Position numbers and translations under genes: made by a program. From contig CAJTWL010000015.1 of assembly GCA_910579845.1 (NCBI GenBank), positions 1 through 54,073 on the forward strand: a stretch of DNA of 54,073 nucleotides, in the 5' to 3' direction. The notes under the pieces were generated by a model. That model searched no databases, was not told the DNA's origin, and saw only the letters and a list, made by a program, of their open reading frames with translations. Of this stretch, positions 27,051 through 33,651 are shown one piece after another; position 1 is the stretch's first letter; every line of letters begins with the position of its first letter. This stretch comes from an uncultured Muribaculaceae bacterium. GTDB taxonomy: Bacteria; Bacteroidota; Bacteroidia; Bacteroidales; Muribaculaceae.

Positions 27051-27130
27051 AAATAAGTAAGTAATCTAATTAAACCGATAAGAAAGAATTTTTAATTATT
27101 CTTTTCAAAAAAACTGATTTGATTATTGTA
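27051..27130. repeat. Family B inverted-repeat element B3 (diverged)
   Basis: Left part AAATAAGTAAGTAATCTAATTAAACCGATAAG-like sequence matches the reverse complement of B2 (AATAAGTAAATAATCAAATT, then AAACGATA). The right end TTTGATTATTGT corresponds to TTTGATTATTTACTTA of B2 but is degraded. The -33 box of the ncRNA promoter (27125-27128) falls in this right end. Confidence 0.55.
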
Positions 27131-27156
27131 AAATTAAACTTAGAGTGTTATCTTTG
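27125..27156 (+). promoter_or_regulatory. Promoter of the 27.2 kb structured RNA
   Basis: ATTG (27125-27128), 20 bases, then TATCTTTG (27149-27156), a full -7 match to TAnnTTTG with a near-consensus -33. Predicted transcription start is about 27162. Confidence 0.8.
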
Positions 27157-27161
27157 TGTTA

Positions 27162-27436
27162 GAGTAATACAAGAGAGCTTGTACGAGACCCGAGAATAGT
27201 CTCAATCCCATACCACATCAAAGCTAATTGGGAAACTCATCAAATTTAAAAGAAATACCGAGACACGCTTGTCCGTCAATGGCGGGCCCCAATGCCGAAG
27301 GGCATAGTCCTGCGGGACTCAGGCGGATTACAAAGATTGGCAAGTCCTCAAATCCTGTCGTTCGGAGTTTCGTCACATTCCTTTGATGTGGATTCATAAA
27401 GGTCGAGGATTAATTTCTTCGACCTTTCTATCTTTT
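27162..27436 (+). ncRNA. Structured non-coding RNA (or long leader) of unknown family
   Basis: About 275 nt from the predicted start to the T-run of a terminator. Helices seen: ACAAG/CTTGT and GAGAC/GTCTC hairpins at the 5' end; a long-range 11-bp helix CCACATCAAAG (27213-27223) with CTTTGATGTGG (27381-27391); inside it GAAACTC (27232-27238) with GAGTTTC (27365-27371); then GACA (27262-27265) with TGTC (27356-27359); CTTGTC with GGCAAG; and two apical hairpins ATGCC-GAAG-GGCAT (27292-27305) and GTCC-TGCG-GGAC (27307-27318). The terminator stem AAAGGTCGA/TCGACCTTT (27398-27427) is followed by CTATCTTTT. No coding frame is credible. I see none of the signatures of tmRNA, RNase P RNA or SRP RNA. 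A rod with an internal bulge could suit a 6S-like RNA, but the length is large. Because the terminator ends 22 bp before the nitroreductase ATG, a leader or riboswitch is the main alternative. Confidence 0.7.
27398..27436 (+). terminator. Terminator of the 27.2 kb structured RNA
   Basis: Perfect 9-bp stem AAAGGTCGA / TCGACCTTT with a 12-base loop, followed by CTATCTTTT. It lies directly before the nitroreductase start, so it could also act as a regulated attenuator. Confidence 0.8.
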
Positions 27437-27458
27437 AAAACAAATGTATATAACTGAT

Positions 27459-28211
27459 ATGAAAACCGTCAAAGAAACATTACTCGAGCGTACAAGTGTG
27501 CGCCGCTACGAGCGCGAGGCAATACCTCAGGAAACAATGGACTTCATTTACGAAGCCATACGCAACACCCCCACTTCATACAACGGGCAGCAGTTCTCTG
27601 TAATCGATATTGATGACCAGAAGCTAAAGGAGGAGTTGTATGCCATTACCGGACAGAAACAGCTGAAGACATGCAACCGACTGCTGATATTCTGCTCCGA
27701 CTATAACAAAATAAGCATGCTTGCCGAAAAGAAAGGTATCGCCATGCCGGCATTTACCGACACGATGGACGGAGTGACTATCGGAATCATTGATGCGGCA
27801 CTTGCCATGATGAGCGCCGTTGCAGCGGCACAGTCCGAAGGTCTCGGCTCAAACTGCATCGGATATCTCCGCACAGCTAATCCGGCTAAAATAGCGGAAC
27901 TGCTGAAACTTCCGAAGGGAGTATTTGTAGTGTGCGGTCTTGCATTGGGCATACCACGCGAACAACCGGATTTAAAGCCGAAGCAACCGCATGATCTTGT
28001 ATTCTTCAAGAATGCATATCGGCAGGATAAGGATAAAATGGTCAGCGAGATGGAGGAATACGACGAGGTCGTAAAGCAATATAACAGGACCCGCGCAGGC
28101 GGCACCACAGACAACGACTGGGTGGCACATATCATCAATTACTATGATCATGCCATGAACTACCGCATACTCGATTACCTGCGTGACCAGGGCTACAATG
28201 TAACAAGATAA
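27459..28211 (+). CDS. Nitroreductase family (FMN-dependent) oxidoreductase
   Basis: 250 residues from the ATG at 27459 (MKTVKETLLERTSVRRYERE); an ATG five codons earlier is possible. The N-terminal R-x-S-x-R-x-Y FMN phosphate motif, the TSYNGQQFS segment (about 40-48), the GIIDAALAMMSAVAAAQSEG helix near 115-133 and the CGLALGIP segment near 165 are family hallmarks. Such enzymes use NAD(P)H to reduce nitroaromatics, quinones or flavins; the physiological substrate cannot be inferred. The C-terminal tail (about 190-250) resembles the NfsA/FRP-type extension. It is preceded by the structured RNA and its terminator, and followed by a terminator at 28335. Confidence 0.9.
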   Translation: MKTVKETLLERTSVRRYEREAIPQETMDFIYEAIRNTPTSYNGQQFSVIDIDDQKLKEELYAITGQKQLKTCNRLLIFCSDYNKISMLAEKKGIAMPAFTDTMDGVTIGIIDAALAMMSAVAAAQSEGLGSNCIGYLRTANPAKIAELLKLPKGVFVVCGLALGIPREQPDLKPKQPHDLVFFKNAYRQDKDKMVSEMEEYDEVVKQYNRTRAGGTTDNDWVAHIINYYDHAMNYRILDYLRDQGYNVTR

Positions 28212-28334
28212 GAAATGTTTTGTTAATTAGGTTTAAAAATAAATTCTCAATAAACTTTTTACATTATAGATTGTCTTATATATAGGTTAATGTCGCAGAC
28301 ATTGCCAGAAAATAATAAAACAATGCTTAGCGAC

Positions 28335-28376
28335 AAAACGGAACCGAGGTCGAGACCTCAGTTCCGTTTTATTTTT
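28335..28376 (+). terminator. Strong terminator downstream of the nitroreductase gene
   Basis: AAAACGGAAC-C-GAGGTC, loop GA, GACCTC-A-GTTCCGTTTT: a 16-bp stem with one mismatch followed by ATTTTT. It ends a 3' region of about 125 bp that also holds the small hairpin AATGTC-GCA-GACATT near 28292. No promoter consensus was found for a separate small RNA here. Confidence 0.9.
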
Positions 28377-28419
28377 GCCAATTCTTATCCTGTTTTCAGG
28401 TTTCATCGGACAGTAATAA

Positions 28420-28456
28420 AACTGAAAAGGCGACCTTTTAGGTCGCCTTTTCAGTT
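28420..28456 (-). terminator. Terminator of the thrS-infC-rpmI-rplT operon
   Basis: Symmetrical hairpin with stem AACTGAAAAGGCGACC / GGTCGCCTTTTCAGTT, 14 bp past the rplT stop on the minus strand, followed there by TTATT. Confidence 0.9.
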
Positions 28457-28470
28457 GAAGCGCTAGCTTC

Positions 28471-28818
28471 TTATTTCTTTACTTTTGCTACGATAGCTTT
28501 GAATGCAGCAGGATTGTTCATTGCAAGTTCTGCAAGAACTTTGCGGTTGATCTCGATTCCAGCCTTATGGATCAAGCCCATAAGCATTGAATATGAAAGA
28601 CCTTCCTGACGAGCTGCGGCATTGATACGCTGAATCCAGAGCGCGCGGAAATCACGCTTTTTCTGTTTGCGGTCACGATATGCATAGGTAAGTCCTTTCT
28701 CCCATGTGTTTTTGGCTACTGTCCACACATTACGGCGGCTTCCATAATAACCACGGGTAAGTTTAAGAATTTTCTTTCTTTTAGCCCTTGAGGCTACGTG
28801 ATTTACTGATCTTGGCAT
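28471..28818 (-). CDS. rplT: 50S ribosomal protein L20
   Basis: 115 residues from the ATG at 28818. An ATG ten codons upstream is open, but MPRSVNHVASRAKRKKILKL is the family N-terminus. L20 binds 23S rRNA and is needed for early assembly of the large subunit. The conserved segments GYYGSRRNVWTVAKN (about 23-37), AYRDRKQKKRDFRALWI (about 45-61) and RINAAARQEGLSYS (about 62-75) are all present, and the length is normal. Last gene of thrS-infC-rpmI-rplT. The 129-bp gap before it contains hairpins that could be an L20 autoregulatory site, as known in other phyla. Confidence 0.97.
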   Translation of the reverse strand: MPRSVNHVASRAKRKKILKLTRGYYGSRRNVWTVAKNTWEKGLTYAYRDRKQKKRDFRALWIQRINAAARQEGLSYSMLMGLIHKAGIEINRKVLAELAMNNPAAFKAIVAKVKK

Positions 28819-28947
28819 TTTTTTCGATTTTTTGAATGTCAGCGGCAATTCCTATTGTTTATGCACTTGCGGAGCTGAACATTCGGTTAATAAAAAAATA
28901 AAGTAAAATTTTGAGTTGCGATAATCATTCTATCGCTTGCTTACCTG
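28819..28947 (-). promoter_or_regulatory. Candidate r-protein leader between rpmI and rplT
   Basis: On the minus strand the hairpin GCGATA...TATCGC occurs first, then ATGT(T)CAGC...GCA pairs with TGC...GCTGACAT just before rplT. L20 represses its own operon by binding mRNA in E. coli and Bacillus; whether this spacer does so is inference. Confidence 0.35.
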
Positions 28948-29145
28948 TTAACGCAGGCAAAGAAGTTCGCGAACCGCCTTGATGTTTGCTTCCATCACCA
29001 AAGCTGTGTGGTCCAGATTTCTTTTACGTTTTTTGCTTTTCTTTGTCAAGATGTGGCTGTGATAAGCATGTTTCCTCTTGATTTTCCCTGTGCCGGTGAG
29101 CGCAAAACGCTTCTTTGACGCGGCATTGGTCTTTACTTTTGGCAT
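28948..29145 (-). CDS. rpmI: 50S ribosomal protein L35
   Basis: 65 residues, the normal length. The sequence MPKVKTNAASKKRFALTGTG with the following KIKRKHAYHSHILTKKSKKRKRNL is diagnostic of L35, a small basic protein of the large ribosomal subunit. It sits between infC (107 bp upstream) and rplT (129 bp downstream), the universal bacterial order. The infC-rpmI spacer contains the hairpin GGCAC-ACA-GTGCC on the minus strand. Confidence 0.97.
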   Translation of the reverse strand: MPKVKTNAASKKRFALTGTGKIKRKHAYHSHILTKKSKKRKRNLDHTALVMEANIKAVRELLCLR

Positions 29146-29252
29146 TGTTTTGAAAATTTAGTTATGTTAAATATTCACCTCGGCACTGTGTGCCTACGGT
29201 CTGCATTTTTCTCTTTTATTCCCGCAGCGGCCATCCGCCACCGGAAAATCTA

Positions 29253-29915
29253 TTAATCCTCGCTCTCGGCTTTAGGTTTAGGTTCCTGTTTATCTTTCTT
29301 TGGAGCGGCAGCCTTCAGCGGGCTGAGCATTATTGTCATTCTTTTTCCTTCGAGAACAGGCATCATCTCCACTTTGCCATACTCTTCAAGATCGTTCGCA
29401 AAACGAAGCAGGAGCACTTCTCCCTGTTCCTTGAACACGATTGAACGACCGCGGAAGAACACATAAGCCTTGACTTTTGAGCCCTCTTTCAGGAAGCCTA
29501 TGGCATGTTTAAGCTTGAAGTTATAATCATGATCATCTGTCTGTGGTCCGAAACGGATCTCCTTGATTACGACTTTTGCAGCTTTGGCTTTCTGTTCTTT
29601 CTGACGTTTCTTCTGCTGATAAAGGAATTTTTGATAATCCAGTATCCTGCATACAGGCGGCTCGGCATTGGGTGAGATCTCAATGAGGTCGAGCTCAAGG
29701 TCTGCGGCTATGCGGCGAGCCTTATCAATCGGATAGATTCCCTGCTCTACATTATCGCCTACCAGACGTACCTCGCGGGCACTTATCTGCTCGTTAATCA
29801 CATACAGGTCGCGTCCATTCCGGTCATTTCCGCGCTGTGGACGCTGCCCCGGACGTGGCCTTGGACCTGATCCCATGGGACGTTGTGGTCCGTTAAATTG
29901 TGGTTTTTTCTCCAT
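29253..29915 (-). CDS. infC: Translation initiation factor IF-3
   Basis: 220 residues. IF-3 keeps the 30S subunit free and proofreads the start codon. The N-domain (about 35-110) begins DLYVINEQISAREVRLVGDN and the C-domain (about 118-195) carries KEIRFGPQTDDHDYNFKLKH. Both ends are extended: a Pro/Arg/Gly-rich N-terminal tail (FNGPQRPMGSGPRPRPGQRP) and a Lys/Glu/Pro-rich C-tail. Such tails are common in Bacteroidota and make the protein longer than the 170-180 residues of E. coli. The ATG at 29915 is taken as start, although infC genes sometimes use rare starts. Second gene of the thrS operon, 58 bp after thrS. Confidence 0.95.
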   Translation of the reverse strand: MEKKPQFNGPQRPMGSGPRPRPGQRPQRGNDRNGRDLYVINEQISAREVRLVGDNVEQGIYPIDKARRIAADLELDLIEISPNAEPPVCRILDYQKFLYQQKKRQKEQKAKAAKVVIKEIRFGPQTDDHDYNFKLKHAIGFLKEGSKVKAYVFFRGRSIVFKEQGEVLLLRFANDLEEYGKVEMMPVLEGKRMTIMLSPLKAAAPKKDKQEPKPKAESED

Positions 29916-29973
29916 TAAGTCTCTTTATGCCTCTATTCTAAAGGCGGTTACGTATTCTTTTTTATTATATAAT

Positions 29974-31914
29974 TTAGCCTCTGCCAGTCATTGACGCCAC
30001 TTCAGCGTTAATTTCGTCTGCAAAGTTAACTATTTTCATCGTTCCTTTATCACCTTCGCCCTGTTTTCTTACAGAAACTTCCTCATTTTGCGCTTCTTTT
30101 TCACCGACAATAAGCAAATACGGAATTTTTTTCAACTCATTATCGCGAATTTTCTTCCCTATCTTCTCATTGCGGTCATCTACAATGGCACGCACATCGG
30201 CTTTGTCAAGCTCCTTGGCAACATGGTATGCATACTCATTATATTTTTCGCTGATCGGGAGCACAACACACTGCTCGGGAATGAGCCACAATGGAAGCTT
30301 GCCGGCAGTATGCTCCAGCAATACTGCAACAAACCGCTCCATCGATCCGAACGGTGCACGGTGTATCATCACCGGACGGTGTTTCTGGTTGTCGGCGCCT
30401 GTATACTCAAGCTCGAAACGCTCAGGCAAATTATAATCAACCTGAATAGTTCCCAATTGCCAACGGCGTCCTATGGCATCCTTGACCATGAAGTCAAGCT
30501 TGGGACCATAGAAAGCGGCTTCGCCTTCTACCTGAGTGGCTTTCAGACCCTTCTCACGACAAGCCTCTATTATTGCATTTTCTGCAAGATGCCAGTTTTC
30601 ATCACTACCGATATATTTCTGTTTGTTCTTCGGATCGCGCAATGAAATCTGCACTTCATAATTCTGGAAATCAAGCGCACGGAAAATATAAAGAATGATA
30701 TCCATTACTTTCAGGAACTCCTCTTTGATCTGCTCGGGAGCGCAGAAAAGATGTGCGTCATCCTGTGTAAATCCACGCACACGTGTCAGTCCGTGGAGCT
30801 CACCGCTCTGCTCATAACGGTACACCGTACCGAACTCAGCAAAACGCAACGGGAGATCACGGTAAGACCGCGGAGCCGCTTTATATATCTCACAGTGATG
30901 AGGGCAGTTCATCGGTTTCAGCATATACTCCTCACCCTCCTGAGGCGTCTTGATCGGCTGGAAAGAATCCTTGCCGTATTTTGCCCAGTGTCCGGAAGTA
31001 ACATAAAGCTGTTTATTACCGATATGCGGGGTGATTACCTGCAGATAGCCGTACTCCTTCTGTATTTTACGAAGGAACTGCTCCAAGCGGTCACGCAGAG
31101 CCGCACCCTTTGGCAGCCACAGCGGAAGACCCTGACCAACAGTAGATGAGAATGCAAACAGTTCCATCTCTTTCCCCAGTTTACGGTGGTCACGTTTCTT
31201 TGCCTCCTCAAGCAACGCAAGATATTCATCAAGCATCTTTTTCTTTGGGAAAGAGATGCCGTAAACCCGGACAAGCTGATCGCGCTTCTCGTCTCCTCTC
31301 CAGTATGCTCCGGCAAGAGACATAATCTTTACAGCCTTTATAGGCGAAGTTGAAGGCAAATGGGGACCACGGCAAAGATCAGTAAAGTCACCTTGGGCAT
31401 ATGTGGTGATATGACCGTCCTCAAGCTCACTGATAAGTTCACATTTGTATGTTTCGTTCCTGTCGCCGAACATCTTCAACGCATCAGCCTTGGAGATATC
31501 CTTGCGGACTATATCCTCTTTCTTTGACACAAGTTCGAGCATCTTCTTCTCGATCTTGGCGAAATCTTCCGATGTTATCTTATGCTCTCCCGGATCTATA
31601 TCATAATAAAAACCATTCTCGATCGCAGGACCGATACCGAATCTGACTCCGGGATAAAGTTCCTGCAATGCTTCAGCAAGCAAGTGGGCAGAAGAATGCC
31701 AGAAAGCATGTTTCCCCTCGGGCGAATCCCACTTGAACAATTCTATAGATGCATCAGCATCTATTGGACGGGAGATATCCCACTCCTCGCCATTCACTTT
31801 CGATGCCAGCACATCAGCCGCAAAACGGGGACTTATGCTCTCCGCAACCTGAAACGGAGTAACGCCTGCCGAAAACTGCTTTACACTACCATCGGGAAAA
31901 GTTATATTTATCAT
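29974..31914 (-). CDS. thrS: Threonine--tRNA ligase
   Basis: 646 residues from the ATG at 31914 (MINITFPDGSVKQFSAGVTP); eight further codons are open upstream. Domains: TGS (about 1-60), the editing domain with the HSSAHLL motif near 75 and the THR_SAD region to about 220, the class II catalytic core (about 240-530, containing MNCPHHCEIYK and RGFTQDDAHLF) and the anticodon-binding domain (about 540-640). It charges tRNA-Thr and edits mischarged serine. First gene of thrS-infC-rpmI-rplT, with a strong promoter at 31997-32028 and a leader of about 80 nt that contains a 7-bp hairpin (CCACCTT/AAGGTGG), a possible regulatory structure. Confidence 0.97.
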   Translation of the reverse strand: MINITFPDGSVKQFSAGVTPFQVAESISPRFAADVLASKVNGEEWDISRPIDADASIELFKWDSPEGKHAFWHSSAHLLAEALQELYPGVRFGIGPAIENGFYYDIDPGEHKITSEDFAKIEKKMLELVSKKEDIVRKDISKADALKMFGDRNETYKCELISELEDGHITTYAQGDFTDLCRGPHLPSTSPIKAVKIMSLAGAYWRGDEKRDQLVRVYGISFPKKKMLDEYLALLEEAKKRDHRKLGKEMELFAFSSTVGQGLPLWLPKGAALRDRLEQFLRKIQKEYGYLQVITPHIGNKQLYVTSGHWAKYGKDSFQPIKTPQEGEEYMLKPMNCPHHCEIYKAAPRSYRDLPLRFAEFGTVYRYEQSGELHGLTRVRGFTQDDAHLFCAPEQIKEEFLKVMDIILYIFRALDFQNYEVQISLRDPKNKQKYIGSDENWHLAENAIIEACREKGLKATQVEGEAAFYGPKLDFMVKDAIGRRWQLGTIQVDYNLPERFELEYTGADNQKHRPVMIHRAPFGSMERFVAVLLEHTAGKLPLWLIPEQCVVLPISEKYNEYAYHVAKELDKADVRAIVDDRNEKIGKKIRDNELKKIPYLLIVGEKEAQNEEVSVRKQGEGDKGTMKIVNFADEINAEVASMTGRG

Positions 31915-31962
31915 AAATATATTATATCTTCTTATCAATCAAATATTTAACATATAGAAACT

Positions 31963-31984
31963 CCACCTTCCGCATGAAAGGTGG
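31963..31984 (-). promoter_or_regulatory. Hairpin in the thrS leader
   Basis: On the minus strand CCACCTT-TCATGCGG-AAGGTGG forms a 7-bp stem in the predicted thrS 5' leader. In other bacteria thrS leaders are regulated by ThrRS binding or T-boxes. No T-box signature is seen, so the role is open. Confidence 0.45.
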
Positions 31985-31996
31985 TTTTCAATCGCA

Positions 31997-32028
31997 CAAA
32001 GATAACATTTTTCCTGTTAATTTGCAAC
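31997..32028 (-). promoter_or_regulatory. Promoter of the thrS operon
   Basis: On the minus strand GTTG (32028-32025), 20 bases, then TATCTTTG (32004-31997). It overlaps the 3' end of the phosphoesterase gene, so the operon starts independently of its upstream neighbour. Confidence 0.85.
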
Positions 32029-33642
32029 ATTAAAAGGATAAGGACGCTGATAAGTTTTATCATATACTCGCCCGAATGAATCGGTAACCCTCACTCTGAC
32101 CGGCGTCTTCGCGTTTCTTGTCTTTGCCTTGAAAAGATGGGTACATTGGGGGCGAGTGCTTGAGTTCACACTAAGGAATTCACCCGAAGCATATCTGTGA
32201 ATGTCATAAGTAATCGTATGAAGAGGATCCTCGTCAAACACCTGCTTGACCTCCAGCGGCTCATCTCCATCCCACATCTCTATTTTCCAATCCCGGTCAT
32301 GATTGTATACATTCAGATAAACAATATTATTATCTATCCCGGCATAGTCCACACGCGCAGGGAAGGCCTTCAGCAAATTGCGTATAAGCTTGTTTTTCTT
32401 ATACTCCTTTTTTACCGAATTCATATCATAAAGCCGAAATTGATTTTCATCTTCCGAATGTCCTAAATCTGTAGACAGGAATTTCCAGTTTATCGAATCG
32501 GGAGCGAATTCGTACAATGCAAAACCGGAAGGAGATCCGTCTACCGCAATATTCCTGTCTGTATAATACCCGCTTCTCCACCATGTGGCTCCGATTGCCG
32601 AGACATTGTTCTCATGTATATTCGGGAAACGGGGTGGATAAGCATGGAAATTCAAATGGGTATGACCTGTCAGGATATGAACTGTCGGGAACTCCCTCAA
32701 CAATTGTCCGAGACGTTCGCAAGATCCATTGACCAATTTATCCTCAACAACGGGATCGGGCTCGGCAGTTGGTCTGAAATTACACGCATGCGCCTGAATA
32801 ACGATCGGTGTATTCTTATCCTTCACCAATGCGAGGTCTTTCTCAAGCCATGCCAGCTGGTCTTCCGTATAATAGTTCTTATAATTTCTCTTCCAGTCAT
32901 CATTGATATAAACTATATCATCAAGAACCACAAAATGCACTCCTCCAAGGTTGTAGGAATAGAACGACGGACTCATGAATCTACGATAAGCCTCCGATGC
33001 CGCCATATCCATATCCTTACCTTTCGCATATGCGTCATTATCATGATTGCCCGTCACCGGGAACATCAGCATAGGATATTTCTCTCTGGTAATAAAGTCT
33101 GAGAAGTCCGCGATTGTAAAGGTTGTGGAATCCGGTTTTATCCAGAATTCATCCCAACTCATGTCTCCCAGAATGGTTGAATATACAGGAACATCCGGAT
33201 TATCATCAACCAATTTGCGGAGTCGCGGAAGATAATCTCTCTTAAACTGCGCCAGATCATTGTGCTCATTCGTAAGATGGGCGTCCGCTCCTACCACATA
33301 CAGGAAATGATCATTTTTAACAGGTTTAACCCTGAAGTCATGATTCTCTTTAAATACCGGATTACCGGAATTCAGCAAAGCATAAATCTTAGGTTGCCAG
33401 CCATTGGATTCAGTCTCAGGCTCATATCCCGACGGCAATGTATAGAATACATATCCGTATTTTTTATCGGAATGTAACGAATATTCTCCGTTTTTGTTTG
33501 TAAGAGTAATTGCAACTCCATCCGAGACCGGCACATCCGCCAAAGGCAACCCGTCCGAAGTCGTGATTCTACCTGTTATATTCTGTCCGAAAGCGTTTGC
33601 CGCCAATAAAACGGAAGCGACAATCAATAAATTTCTAAGCAT
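32017..33642 (-). CDS. Calcineurin-like phosphoesterase, three-domain secreted type
   Basis: 541 residues with signal peptide MLRNLLIVASVLLAANAFGQ. An N-terminal carboxypeptidase-regulatory-like domain (about 22-100) is followed by a metallophosphoesterase core (about 110-350) with the metal-binding motifs DAHL, LGDMSWDEF, TGNHDND, AHACNF and GHTHLNFH in order, then the C-terminal MetallophosC domain (about 370-535). This architecture is common in Bacteroidota surface or periplasmic phosphatases of unknown substrate. The active-site set looks complete. It starts 9 bp after the TPR gene stop, so the two are probably cotranscribed. Confidence 0.9.
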   Translation of the reverse strand: MLRNLLIVASVLLAANAFGQNITGRITTSDGLPLADVPVSDGVAITLTNKNGEYSLHSDKKYGYVFYTLPSGYEPETESNGWQPKIYALLNSGNPVFKENHDFRVKPVKNDHFLYVVGADAHLTNEHNDLAQFKRDYLPRLRKLVDDNPDVPVYSTILGDMSWDEFWIKPDSTTFTIADFSDFITREKYPMLMFPVTGNHDNDAYAKGKDMDMAASEAYRRFMSPSFYSYNLGGVHFVVLDDIVYINDDWKRNYKNYYTEDQLAWLEKDLALVKDKNTPIVIQAHACNFRPTAEPDPVVEDKLVNGSCERLGQLLREFPTVHILTGHTHLNFHAYPPRFPNIHENNVSAIGATWWRSGYYTDRNIAVDGSPSGFALYEFAPDSINWKFLSTDLGHSEDENQFRLYDMNSVKKEYKKNKLIRNLLKAFPARVDYAGIDNNIVYLNVYNHDRDWKIEMWDGDEPLEVKQVFDEDPLHTITYDIHRYASGEFLSVNSSTRPQCTHLFKAKTRNAKTPVRVRVTDSFGRVYDKTYQRPYPFNVAN

Positions 33643-33651
33643 ATGGTTTTC

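Noticed and set aside
27286..27365. Possible tRNA-like segment in the 27.2 kb RNA (CTCAAATCC resembles a T-loop)
   Set aside because: The flanking bases do not pair as a T-arm, no anticodon arm or acceptor stem can be formed, and other helices use the same bases.
27162..27436. Identification of the structured RNA as tmRNA or RNase P RNA
   Set aside because: No tag-peptide frame or tRNA-like ends of tmRNA, and none of the conserved P4 or GAGGAAAGTCC-type segments of RNase P, can be found.
28212..28334. Independent small RNA between the nitroreductase and its terminator
   Set aside because: A small hairpin and strong terminator exist, but no promoter of the TAnnTTTG type is present, so a plain 3' untranslated region is simpler.
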